Shown in pieces: positions 51,199 to 59,465 of a stretch of 64,000 nucleotides of DNA. Location of the stretch: assembly GCA_963717125.1 (NCBI GenBank), contig CAVQVG010000012.1, forward strand, positions 3,301 through 67,300. Reading direction: 5' to 3'. The DNA is from RYN-230 sp963717125. Its GTDB lineage: Bacteria; Actinomycetota; Actinomycetes; Streptosporangiales; Streptosporangiaceae. Below the pieces are notes generated by a model that made no database searches, was not told where the DNA came from, and saw only the letters and a list, made by a program, of their open reading frames with translations. A program made the position numbers and the translations under genes. Position 1 is the stretch's first letter. Each line of letters opens with the position of its first letter.

Positions 51199-53166
51199 CT
51201 AGACCGGCGGCGCCGGCACGGTGGGCTGACGCTGGGCCCTGATCACGTGGATGACCGCGTTGATCAGCGCCAGGTGGGTGAAGGCCTGCGGGAAGTTGCC
51301 CAGCTGGCGGCCGGTCCGCGGGTCGATCTCCTCGGCGTACAGGTCCAGCGAGCTGGCCAGCGACAGCAGCCGCTCGCAGAGTTGCTGGGCGCGGTCCGCC
51401 TCGCCGATCTCGCACAGCGCCGACACCAGCAGGAACGAGCAGATGGTGAACGTGCCCTCGCCGCCGGGCAGCCCGTCGTCGGTCTCCTCGGGCCGGTACC
51501 GCAACACCAGCCCGTCCTCCGTGAGCTCGTCGGCGATGGCCAGGATGGTGGCCCGGACTCGGGGGTCCTCCCGGGGCAGGAAGCCCGTCATCGGCAGCAG
51601 CAGCAGCGAGGCGTCCAGCGCCCGGGTCTCGTAGTGCTGGGTGAACACCCCGCGGTCGTCCACCCCGTGGGCCAGGATGTCCTCCCTGATCTCGTCGGCC
51701 GCCTCGCGCCAGGTCTTGGCCAGCGTCGCCTCACCCCGGGCCAGCGCGGCCTGCGCCCCGCGCTGCACCGCGGACCAGCACATGATCTTGGAGAAGGTGA
51801 AGTGCTTCGGCGCCCCGCGCACTTCCCAGATGCCCAGGTCAGGTTCTCGCCAGTACTTCAGCGCCGACTCCACCTGGCGGCGGACCACCGGCCAGATCCG
51901 GCCGTCCAGCCGCTGCCAGTTGCCCAGCCGGATGTAGATGGCCTGCAGCATGGTGCCCCAGACGTCGTGCTGGCGCTGGGTGTAAGCCTCGTTGCCCACC
52001 CGCACCGGCCGGGCCCCGTCGTACCCGCTGAGATGGTCGAGGATCCGCTCGCTGAGCATCCGCTCGCCGTCCACCCCGTACACCACCTGGATCACGTCGT
52101 CGCGCTGGGCGATGTCGGCCAGGAACCAGAAGAAGTCGTCCGCCTCCCAGTCGAAGCCGAGCGCGTACAGGCTCCAGAGGGTGAACGCCGAGTCGCGCAG
52201 CCAGCAGTAGCGGTAGTCCCAGTTGCGCTCGCCGTGCGGCACCTCGGGCAGTGATGTGGTGGCCGCGGCGACCACGGCGCCGCTCGGCGCGAACGTCAGG
52301 CCCTTCAGGGTCAGCGCGCTGCGCTGCAGGTACCGGCTCCACGGATGGTCCGGGAAGCGGCCCCGGGCCAGCCAGTGCTGCCAGTGGTGCGCGGTCCACA
52401 CCAGCCGGCCCTGCGCCTCCTCGTAGCTGAACGGGGGCTGGTGCATGGTCCAGGACAGGGCGACGAAGTGGTGCTCGCCCTCCCGCATCAGGGTCCGGGC
52501 CATGGCCCGGCCGCCCTCGAAGCCGACCCGCATGTCGGTGGTCAGGGTCAGCCCGACCCCGACGTCCGGGCTGGCCGCCCGGCACACCGCCTGCGCGTAG
52601 CCGCGGTCGGTGTACTTCCAGCTGCCCTGCAGGCGGCCGTAGTCGAAGACCGGCTCACAGTCGAAGGCGACCTGCATCTCGCCGCTGACGCAGCGGATCG
52701 TGCGCAGCAGCACATGGTCGGCGTCGTAGTCGGTCGGCGTCCGGCGGTGTGTGTGGGACAGCTCGAGGTCGTGATGCCAGGACCCCATCAGCAGCGCGTC
52801 GCGCACCACCAGCCACCCGGTCGGCGTCCCCCAGCTGGTCTCCAGCACCATCGTGCCTGGCAGGTAGCGGCGGGCCGAGGGGACGTTGACCCCTTCCGGG
52901 CCGAGCCGGAACCCGCCGGCCGAGCGGTCCAGCATCGCGCCGAACACGCTCGGCGAGTCCAGCCGCGGCAGGCACATCCACTCCACGTTGCCGCTCGGCG
53001 CGATCAGCGCGGTGGTCTCGCAGTCGGACAGGAACCCGTACTCGCCGATCGGTGGGAACGGGGACTCGTCGGTAATCATGTCCACTGGCCCTGGGGTCGC
53101 CGTGTCCAGGCCATCCCACCACTGCCCGGCCAGGTTCCCCCCGCGCCGCTCGGCGAAAGCGTCCAT
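51199..53166 (-). CDS. Glycoside hydrolase family 15 (glucoamylase/trehalase-like)
   Basis: 655 residues from ATG 53166; ATG 53079 is an alternative nearer the conserved start. N-terminal beta-sandwich: IGEYGFLSDCETTALIAPSGNVEWMCLPRLDSPSVFGAML. The (alpha/alpha)6 barrel has ALTLKGLTFAPSGAVVAAATTSLPE and ERNWDYRYCWLRDSAFTLWSL, the GH15 substrate-binding block, then REDILAHGVDDRGVFTQHY and EGTFTICSFLLVSALCEIG. In actinomycetes related proteins are trehalases. Cytosolic: no signal peptide. It is 119 bases upstream of the hydantoin operon but unlikely to be part of it. Confidence 0.92.
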   Translation of the reverse strand: MDAFAERRGGNLAGQWWDGLDTATPGPVDMITDESPFPPIGEYGFLSDCETTALIAPSGNVEWMCLPRLDSPSVFGAMLDRSAGGFRLGPEGVNVPSARRYLPGTMVLETSWGTPTGWLVVRDALLMGSWHHDLELSHTHRRTPTDYDADHVLLRTIRCVSGEMQVAFDCEPVFDYGRLQGSWKYTDRGYAQAVCRAASPDVGVGLTLTTDMRVGFEGGRAMARTLMREGEHHFVALSWTMHQPPFSYEEAQGRLVWTAHHWQHWLARGRFPDHPWSRYLQRSALTLKGLTFAPSGAVVAAATTSLPEVPHGERNWDYRYCWLRDSAFTLWSLYALGFDWEADDFFWFLADIAQRDDVIQVVYGVDGERMLSERILDHLSGYDGARPVRVGNEAYTQRQHDVWGTMLQAIYIRLGNWQRLDGRIWPVVRRQVESALKYWREPDLGIWEVRGAPKHFTFSKIMCWSAVQRGAQAALARGEATLAKTWREAADEIREDILAHGVDDRGVFTQHYETRALDASLLLLPMTGFLPREDPRVRATILAIADELTEDGLVLRYRPEETDDGLPGGEGTFTICSFLLVSALCEIGEADRAQQLCERLLSLASSLDLYAEEIDPRTGRQLGNFPQAFTHLALINAVIHVIRAQRQPTVPAPPV

Positions 53167-53303
53167 CCGCTTGATATACCCCGTCCGCGGCCCGCCTCGA
53201 AGCCATACCGCGGCAGCCGCGGCCCGTTGCGCGGCATTACGGGCACTGCGAGACTCAAGAAGCGTTATGCCGAGAAAGTCCCAACTGACGAAGGAGCCCA
53301 GGG

Positions 53304-53933
53304 GTGCCGGACAAGCAGCGGATCAGCTATTTTCCGTTCGACGCGATGGACCCGGAGATGCGCGCCGAGATGGAGCGCTGCCAGCGGGAGGGCACCCCGC
53401 GGCCGGAGAGCTCGGCGATCCGGGCGCACGTGCCCGCCGCGTTCTGGGCGTTCGCCCGGTCCTGGCAGGCGCTGTTCTCCGGCGGTGTCTGCGACCACCG
53501 GATCAAGGAACTGTGCCGGGTGTACATCTCCCGCTCGGTGAACTGCGAGTACTGCGGCAACCAGCGGTCCGTGCAGGCCGCGCAGGCGGGCTTCACCGAA
53601 GCCAAGTACGACGACCTGCTGAACTTCGAGTCCTCGGCGAAATTCGATGACCGGGAGAAGGCCGCGCTGGCCTACGCCGAGGCCATCGCCTGGCATCAGC
53701 CGGCCGAGGACGCGCTGTGGGACCGGCTGCACCAGCACTTCTCCGAGCCCGAGCTGGTCGAGCTGGGCTGCTTCATCGCGCTGACCTTCGGCCAGCAGAG
53801 CTGGCTGCGGCTGCTCAACATCGAGCACCACCAGGTGCTGCCGGGCACCTCGGCTTCGCTAGCGCCGGGCTTCGAGACCGCCGAGGCGCTGGCCGAGAGC
53901 AAGCAGTCCGCGGACTACTGGGCCCGGCACTGA
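53304..53933 (+). CDS. AhpD-like carboxymuconolactone decarboxylase-family protein
   Basis: 209 residues from GTG. The CMD core is ALFSGGVCDHRIKELCRVYISRSVNCEYCGNQRSVQAAQAG: CEYC is the redox CxxC pair, followed by the usual His position replaced by Arg-Ser. FDDREKAALAYAEAIAWHQP and FSEPELVELGCFIALTFGQQSW complete the helical fold. Such proteins act as alkylhydroperoxidase-like thiol enzymes or in ring chemistry. The M24-fold gene starts 30 bases after it; co-transcription is likely. Confidence 0.85.
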   Translation: MPDKQRISYFPFDAMDPEMRAEMERCQREGTPRPESSAIRAHVPAAFWAFARSWQALFSGGVCDHRIKELCRVYISRSVNCEYCGNQRSVQAAQAGFTEAKYDDLLNFESSAKFDDREKAALAYAEAIAWHQPAEDALWDRLHQHFSEPELVELGCFIALTFGQQSWLRLLNIEHHQVLPGTSASLAPGFETAEALAESKQSADYWARH

Positions 53934-53962
53934 GCTGGTACCCGGCCTTCGGCCCAGCCGAG

Positions 53963-55069
53963 ATGGACCGCCGCCGGGCCGCGCTGGCCGAGGTGCTGGC
54001 CGGGCGCGGCATCGGGGCCGCCCTGGTCTACGGCGCGGACCGGTCCGGCACGGCCGTGCCGTGGCTGACCGGCTGGCCGGTGACCCGGGAGGCGGCGCTG
54101 GTCTTCGCGCCCGGCCAGCCGGACGTGCTGTACGTCTGCTACGACAACCACGTGCCCAACGCGCGGCGGCTGGCCCCGGCGGCGGATGTCCGGCCGGGCG
54201 GCGCGTCGGCGCTGCGGGCCGCGCTGCCGGAGCTGGCCGGCCGGGCCGCCGGCGGTGGGGCCGCGGTGATCGGGCCGGTGCCCGCCCGCTGGCACGACGA
54301 GCTGATAGCAGCGGCCGGCCAGGCCGAGTTCCTCGACCTGGAGTACACCCGGCTGCGGCTGGTCAAGTCGGCCGCGGAACTCGACTGGCTCCGCGAAGGC
54401 GCCCGGCTGACCGACGACGGAGTGCGGGCGCTGGCCACGGGCGCCCGGCCCGGCCTGACCGAAGCGGCGCTGGGCGCGCTGGTGGAGAGCGGCTACGTGG
54501 CGGCCGGCGGCCAGACGCACATCCGCTATCTCGGTGTCACCGCGATGGATCAGCCCGAGCTGTGCGTGCCCGCGCAGTGGCCGTCCCGCCGCCCGCTGCG
54601 CACCGGGGACGTGCTGAGCTGTGAGATCAGCGCCAGCTACGCCGGCTACCCGGGGCAGCTACTGCGCACGTTCGCGGTCGGCGCGCCGCCCAGTCCGCTC
54701 TATGCCGAGCTGCACCAGGTGGCCGACGCGGCGTTCGACGCCATGACCGCCCGGCTGCGGCCCGGCGCGACCGCCGCGGACCTGATCGAGGCGGCCAACC
54801 TGATCACCGCGGCCGGCTGTACCGTCTACGACGACCTGGTGCACGGCTACGGCGGCGGGTACCTGCCCCCGGTGCTGACCCGGGCCGCGCTGGAGCGGCA
54901 GCAGGCCCCCGAGTTCACGTTCGAGGCCGGGATGACCGTGGTCATCCAGCCGAACGTGATCACTAAAGATGAGCGGGCCGGGGTGCAGACCGGGGAACTC
55001 GTCCTGGTCACGGACGACGGCTGGGAATCGCTGCACCAGTTCCCGCGCGGCTTCGGCCGGATCGGCTAA
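53963..55069 (+). CDS. M24-fold (creatinase/Xaa-Pro peptidase-like) protein with altered metal site
   Basis: 368 residues from ATG 53963. The N-terminal creatinase domain (ALVYGADRSGTAVPWLTGWPV, VCYDNH) and C-terminal pita-bread domain (VKSAAELDWLREGARLTDDGVRAL) are complete. The usual ligands are changed: DxGxxYxGYxxDxTR reads CEISASYAGYPGQLLRTF, the Glu of PGMxxTIEP is Gln in GMTVVIQPNVI, and the last RxED is QTGE. HGYGGGYLPP keeps the first His. It may be a metal-independent hydrolase like creatinase or a member of the DddP-type branch. Its last 10 codons are part of a 31-bp triplication. Confidence 0.8.
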   Translation: MDRRRAALAEVLAGRGIGAALVYGADRSGTAVPWLTGWPVTREAALVFAPGQPDVLYVCYDNHVPNARRLAPAADVRPGGASALRAALPELAGRAAGGGAAVIGPVPARWHDELIAAAGQAEFLDLEYTRLRLVKSAAELDWLREGARLTDDGVRALATGARPGLTEAALGALVESGYVAAGGQTHIRYLGVTAMDQPELCVPAQWPSRRPLRTGDVLSCEISASYAGYPGQLLRTFAVGAPPSPLYAELHQVADAAFDAMTARLRPGATAADLIEAANLITAAGCTVYDDLVHGYGGGYLPPVLTRAALERQQAPEFTFEAGMTVVIQPNVITKDERAGVQTGELVLVTDDGWESLHQFPRGFGRIG

Positions 55070-55138
55070 GGGCGCTCGCGGCTTCGGCCGGATCGGCTAA
55101 GGGCGCTCGCGGCTTCGGCCGGATCGGCTAAGGGCGCT
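55046..55138. repeat. 31-bp tandem triplication at a convergent gene junction
   Basis: Three exact copies at 55046, 55077 and 55108, starting CGCGGCTTCGGCCGGATCGG. Each holds the TAA of the M24-fold gene, and the last supplies the stop region of the convergent MBL gene (55128). Confidence 0.9.
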
Positions 55139-55940
55139 CGCCGCGCAGCCGGGCCACGTAGCGCTCCGCGGAGCGGCGGATCGCGGCCGCCCCGTCCTGC
55201 ACCACGACCCGGCCCCACCAGCCGCCGTAGACCCGGTCGAAGCGGAACCGGCCGGCCCGCTCGGCGATGTCCAGCACGGTGACCTCGTCCAGCGGGATCA
55301 GGTTGGGGTAGCTCCACATGAAGCTGACCCAGTCCCGGTCCGGCACCACCGTGATGGTGTCCCCGGTGAGTAGCGCGCCGCGGCCCGCCGACCCGGCCGG
55401 CCAGTGCAGCACGGCCGCGCCGTCGAAGTGCCCGCCGATCCGGGCCAGGGTGAGCCCGGGCACCGGCTCGGCGTCGTCGTCGAACAACTCGATGCGCGGC
55501 GAGGGCCGCTGCACCCACTGCTGGTCGGCGCGCGGGATGAAGATGCGGGCGCCGAAACTGTCGGCGTACTCCACGTTCGCCCCGTAGAAGTGCGGATGCG
55601 ACATGCAGATGGCGGCGATCCCGCCCAGTTCGGCGATCCGCTCCCGGGCCGCGTCGTCGAGCAGCGAGACGCAGTCCCACAACACGTTGCCGTGCGGGGT
55701 GCGAACCAGCAGCGCGCGCTGCCCGATGGCGAAGGCCGGCTCGACCCCCACCCCAACCAGGTCCGGTTCCTCCTCGCGCAGCACCACCGCCCGGTCGCTG
55801 GCCAGCTCGGCCATGGTGGTCCACTGCTGGCCGCCCCACCCGACGTACTGCCGCTCGTCCAGGCAGATCGGGCAGGCCCCGGGCGGCTGCCCGGTGTCCG
55901 GGTACTGGACGCCACAGGTCCGGCAGATCCACGCAGGCAT
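55128..55940 (-). CDS. MBL-fold hydrolase with N-terminal zinc ribbon
   Basis: 270 residues. Residues 4-26 form a rubredoxin-like knuckle (CRTCGVQYPDTGQPPGACPIC). The rest is a metallo-beta-lactamase fold, with altered first motif CMSHPHFYGANVEYA where HxHxDH is expected, then GGHFDGAAVLHW and the Asp in GALLTGDTITVV. The pattern CxxC...CPxC-MBL is common in proteobacterial and actinobacterial genomes, with unknown function. No operon partner. Loss of the HxHxDH Asp makes hydrolase activity uncertain. Confidence 0.8.
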   Translation of the reverse strand: MPAWICRTCGVQYPDTGQPPGACPICLDERQYVGWGGQQWTTMAELASDRAVVLREEEPDLVGVGVEPAFAIGQRALLVRTPHGNVLWDCVSLLDDAARERIAELGGIAAICMSHPHFYGANVEYADSFGARIFIPRADQQWVQRPSPRIELFDDDAEPVPGLTLARIGGHFDGAAVLHWPAGSAGRGALLTGDTITVVPDRDWVSFMWSYPNLIPLDEVTVLDIAERAGRFRFDRVYGGWWGRVVVQDGAAAIRRSAERYVARLRGERP

Positions 55941-56036
55941 CCGAGCTCCCTCCGCTGCCTCGTCACCGGGTAGGCTAACGCGCCGTAATCATCATCGGGC
56001 GCATCATGCGCTCACGTAGGGGCGGGGCTGAGAACA

Positions 56037-56906
56037 ATGCGCCGGATCATGATCACCGCCGCGATCGCGGCGCTGGGTGCCGGGCTGGCCGCGTGCGGCA
56101 GTTCGGGCAGCGGCGCCACCAGCAGCGGCACCACAGCTAGCGCCGCGGCGGCCAGCTGCACCTACGCCGGGGTGCAGAAAGAGCTGTACAGCAAGGGCGT
56201 GCTCACGGTGGCCACCGACAAGCCCGCCTACCCGCCGTGGTTCGAAGACAACAACCCGGCCAGCGGCAAGGGCTACGAGAGCGCGGTGGCATACGCCGTC
56301 GCAAAGCAGCTCGGCTTCAAGACGTCCCAGGTCAAGTGGGCGTACGAGCCGTTCAACGACGCCTACGCGCCGGGCCCGAAGAAGTTCGACTTCGACATCA
56401 ACGAGGTCTCGGTGACCCCGCAGCGGGCCACGGCGGTGACGTTCTCGACCAGCTACTACGACGTGCAGCAGGCGCTGGTCGCGCTCAAGGGCACGCCGAT
56501 CGTGACCAAGCACAGCCCGGCCGAGTTGAAGACGTACATCTTCGGCGACCAGGTCGGCACGACCAGCCTGGCCTTCATCAACAGCGCGATCCAGCCGGCC
56601 CAGACGCCGAAGGTGTACGAGACGCTGAACGACGTGAAGCAGGCGCTGCAGACGCACCAGATCGCGGCCCTGGTCACCGACACCCCGACGGCTCAGTACA
56701 TCTCCTCCTCGGAGATCCCGCACTCGGTCATGGTGGCCCAGTTCCCGTCCAGCGGCGAGCACTACGGGCTGCTGTTCGCCAAGGGCAACCCGCTGGTGAC
56801 CTGCGTCAACAAGGCGCTGGCCACGCTCAAGAGCAACGGCACGCTGGCCGCGCTGCAGAAGAAGTACCTGCAGATCTACCTGACCGTGCCCACCATCAAG
56901 CCCTGA
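56037..56906 (+). CDS. Polar amino-acid ABC transporter, substrate-binding lipoprotein
   Basis: 289 residues. Signal with lipobox LGAGLAAC (Cys about 19), then a Ser/Gly linker. The SBP_bac_3 domain: GVLTVATDKPAYPPWFEDN, GYESAVAYAVAKQLGF, FDFDINEVSVTPQRATAVTFS, TYIFGDQVGTTSLAFI and ALVTDTPTAQY. Typical ligands are amino acids or related zwitterions. Its stop overlaps the permease ATG (TGATG). The three genes make a full importer. Confidence 0.92.
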   Translation: MRRIMITAAIAALGAGLAACGSSGSGATSSGTTASAAAASCTYAGVQKELYSKGVLTVATDKPAYPPWFEDNNPASGKGYESAVAYAVAKQLGFKTSQVKWAYEPFNDAYAPGPKKFDFDINEVSVTPQRATAVTFSTSYYDVQQALVALKGTPIVTKHSPAELKTYIFGDQVGTTSLAFINSAIQPAQTPKVYETLNDVKQALQTHQIAALVTDTPTAQYISSSEIPHSVMVAQFPSSGEHYGLLFAKGNPLVTCVNKALATLKSNGTLAALQKKYLQIYLTVPTIKP

Positions 56907-57787
56907 TGACCGGCCCGCCGCAGACCTCGTTCGGCGCGGAGGGGCGCGGGCCGCGGCTGCTGAGCAGCGGCCGCGGCGCGGTGGCCGTGTCCACCGCCAG
57001 CACGATCGTGGTGCTGGGCGGGCTGGTCGCGCTGTTCTGGCTGGCCCCGGGCAGCGCCGCGGTCCGGCACACGTTCTTCAACCCGCAGGACATGTGGCAT
57101 TCGTTCATCGGCGACCCGAAGGCGGGCTACTACTCGGTCGGCGCGGCGCTGTGGCTCAATATCCGCATGTTCCTGGCCGCCGAGGTGCTCATCCTCATCC
57201 TGGCCCTGGTCATCGCCGTCGTCCGGCAGTCGGTCAGCCCGGTCATGTTCCCGCTGCGCATCGTCAGCACGATCTACGTGGACGTGTTCCGCGGCGTGCC
57301 GCTGATCCTGGTCATCTTCGCCATCGGGTTCGGCGTGCCCGCGCTCAACCTGGGTTTCATCTCCACCCAGTCGGCCGCCGTGTACGGCGTGCTCGCCCTG
57401 GTGCTGTCCTATTCGGCCTACGTGTCCGAGGTGTACCGGGCCGGGCTGAACTCGGTGCAGCAGAGCCAGGTGGCCGCGGGCCGCTCGCTGGGCCTGTCCC
57501 AGTGGACCTCGCTGCGCTACGTGATCCTGCCGCAAGCGGTGCGCAACGTCATCCCGCCGCTGCTGAACGACTTCATCAGCTTGCAGAAGGACACCGCGCT
57601 GGTCGGCATCCTGGGCGCGATCGAGGCCAACAAGGCGGCCGAGATCTACAGCGACACGGTGTTCAACTACTCCAGTTACGTGGTGGCGGCCATCCTGTTC
57701 CTGCTGCTGACCATCCCGCTGGCCCGGTTCACCGACCACCTGATTGCCAGGGACCGGCGCCGCCGGCTGGCCGGCTCGATCACATGA
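56906..57787 (+). CDS. Polar amino-acid ABC transporter, permease
   Basis: 293 residues, HisM/GlnP type. Five or six TMs; the family pattern VFRGVPLILVIFAIGFGVPAL, SAYVSEVYRAGLNSVQQSQVAAGRSLGLSQWTSLRYVILPQAVRNVIPPLLND (EAA loop) and LQKDTALVGILG is complete. The N-terminal 50 residues include an extra hydrophobic segment. A longer-than-usual periplasmic loop (FFNPQDMWHSFIGDPKAGY) follows the first TM. Coupled on both sides by 1-4 nt overlaps. Confidence 0.92.
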   Translation: MTGPPQTSFGAEGRGPRLLSSGRGAVAVSTASTIVVLGGLVALFWLAPGSAAVRHTFFNPQDMWHSFIGDPKAGYYSVGAALWLNIRMFLAAEVLILILALVIAVVRQSVSPVMFPLRIVSTIYVDVFRGVPLILVIFAIGFGVPALNLGFISTQSAAVYGVLALVLSYSAYVSEVYRAGLNSVQQSQVAAGRSLGLSQWTSLRYVILPQAVRNVIPPLLNDFISLQKDTALVGILGAIEANKAAEIYSDTVFNYSSYVVAAILFLLLTIPLARFTDHLIARDRRRRLAGSIT

Positions 57788-58569
57788 CCGCGCCCGAGAC
57801 CGTCCCGGCGGACGGCAGCAGCCCGGCAGAGGCGTTGAGAATAGCGGGTCTGGAGAAGTCGTTCGGGCCGAATGCGGTGCTCAAGGGGATCGATCTCACG
57901 GTCCAGACGCACGAGGTGATCTGCCTGATCGGGGCGTCCGGGTCGGGCAAGTCCACCCTGCTGCGCTGCGTCAACCTGCTCGAGCCGGTCAACGCCGGGC
58001 GGATCATCCTGTGGGGCCAGGACGTCACCCGGCCGGGCGTCAACCAGAACGCGGTGCGCCGGCACGTCGGCATCGTGTTCCAGTCGTTCAACCTGTTCCC
58101 CCACATGACCGTGCTGCGCAACATCACCCTGGCCCCGGTCAAGGCGCTCCACCTGCCCCGGCGGCAGGCCGAGGACGAAGCCCGGGCGCTGCTGGACCGG
58201 TTCGGCCTGCTGGACAAGCAGGCCGACTACCCGGACCGGCTGTCCGGCGGCCAGCAGCAGCGGGTGGCCATCGTCCGGGCCCTGGCCATGCACCCGCAGC
58301 TCATGCTGCTCGACGAGGTGACCAGCGCGCTCGACCCGGAACTGGTGGCCGAGGTGCTGGACGTGATCCGCGAGCTGGCCAGCGGCGGGATGACCATGCT
58401 GCTCGCCACGCACGAGATGGGGTTCGCGCGGGACATCGCGAACCGGGTCTGTTTCCTGGCCGATGGGCAGATCGTCGAGGACTCGCCGCCCGCGGAGCTG
58501 TTCAGCAACCCCAAAGACGAGCGCACTCAACGCTTCCTGCGCCGCATCATCGACGCCGGCCGGCTCTGA
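57784..58569 (+). CDS. Polar amino-acid ABC transporter, ATPase
   Basis: 261 residues, GlnQ/HisP type. Walker A GASGSGKST, Q-loop VFQSFNLFPHMTVLRN, signature LSGGQQQRVAIVRAL, Walker B LMLLDEVTSALDPE (Glu preceded by Asp as usual) and the switch His in LLATHEMGFARDIAN. Its ATG overlaps the permease stop (ATGA). Last gene of the importer operon. Confidence 0.94.
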   Translation: MTAPETVPADGSSPAEALRIAGLEKSFGPNAVLKGIDLTVQTHEVICLIGASGSGKSTLLRCVNLLEPVNAGRIILWGQDVTRPGVNQNAVRRHVGIVFQSFNLFPHMTVLRNITLAPVKALHLPRRQAEDEARALLDRFGLLDKQADYPDRLSGGQQQRVAIVRALAMHPQLMLLDEVTSALDPELVAEVLDVIRELASGGMTMLLATHEMGFARDIANRVCFLADGQIVEDSPPAELFSNPKDERTQRFLRRIIDAGRL

Positions 58570-58605
58570 GCTGGCGGCCGGTCAAGCCGGGCGCCGCCCG
58601 GCGGC

Positions 58606-59361
58606 CTAGTGCATCACCCAGCCGCCGTCCACGCAGAGCAGTTGCCCGGTGATGAACGAGGCCTGCGGGGCGGCCAGGAACAGCACCGCGTTGGCGACGT
58701 CGGCGGGCTCGCCGCGCCGCTTGACCGCCTGCTGGTCCAGGATGAACTGGTTGTAGGCGGGCAGATCCGGGTGGATCGCCTCGGCGGCGGTCGGGAACGC
58801 GCCGGGCGCGACCGCGTTGACCGTGATCCCGGCCGCGCCGCACTCCCGGGCCAGCGCCCGGGTCAGCCCGACCAGCGCGCCCTTGGAGGCCACGTAGGGC
58901 GTCAGGAACGGGGTCCCGCCGAAGAACGTGATGCTGGACACGTTGACGATCCGGCCCGCCCCGGCCCGGCGCATCCCGGGCAGCGCGGCCTGCGCGCAGA
59001 CGAACGCCGCGTCCACGTTGACCCGCTGCACCGCCAGCCAGTCCTCGGTGGAGTAGTCGCTGACTTCCTTTCTGGGATAGATCGCGGCGTTATTGACCAG
59101 CACGTCCACTCCGTCGCGCCGGCCGGCGATGTCGTTGATCAGTTCCCGGGCCGCGGTCAGGTCGGCCAGGTCACACGGGGCGAAGAACGCTTCACCTGGG
59201 CCGCCGGCGGCGGCGATCTCGCTGGCCAGCTTCGCGCCGGGGCTGTCCGGCAGGTCCACGATGGCCACCGCGGCGCCCTCGGCCGCGAACGCGCCGGCCA
59301 TGGCCGAGCCGAGCCCGCCGGCCGCCCCGGTGATGACCACGGTCTGGTCCGCGAATCGCAT
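58606..59361 (-). CDS. Short-chain dehydrogenase/reductase
   Basis: 251 residues, full classical SDR: TVVITGAAGGLGSAMAGAF (GxxxGxG), IVDLPDSP (NAD preference), NNAAIYP (NAG-equivalent), VNVSSITFFGG (catalytic Ser), YVASKGALVGLTRAL (YxxxK) and FITGQLLCVDGGW. Convergent with the ABC importer; substrate unknown. Its upstream region carries two GTGATCAC palindromes. Confidence 0.92.
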   Translation of the reverse strand: MRFADQTVVITGAAGGLGSAMAGAFAAEGAAVAIVDLPDSPGAKLASEIAAAGGPGEAFFAPCDLADLTAARELINDIAGRRDGVDVLVNNAAIYPRKEVSDYSTEDWLAVQRVNVDAAFVCAQAALPGMRRAGAGRIVNVSSITFFGGTPFLTPYVASKGALVGLTRALARECGAAGITVNAVAPGAFPTAAEAIHPDLPAYNQFILDQQAVKRRGEPADVANAVLFLAAPQASFITGQLLCVDGGWVMH

Positions 59362-59377
59362 CCGGGCACTCCCAATG

Positions 59378-59413
59378 AGGTGATCACCTAGGGAATTTCT
59401 AGGATGTGATCAC
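59378..59413. promoter_or_regulatory. Paired GTGATCAC palindromes in a divergent promoter
   Basis: AGGTGATCACCT (59378-59389) and GTGATCAC (59406-59413) are 26 bp apart; between them CCTAG and CTAGG are also inverted. The spacing of about 2.5 turns and the location between the SDR (start 59361) and the membrane hydrolase suggest binding of a dimeric regulator. Confidence 0.5.
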
Positions 59414-59465
59414 GGTAGTCCTCTGTGTCAGCGGTGAACCACACCAAGGGAGCCGCGCTGGGCCC

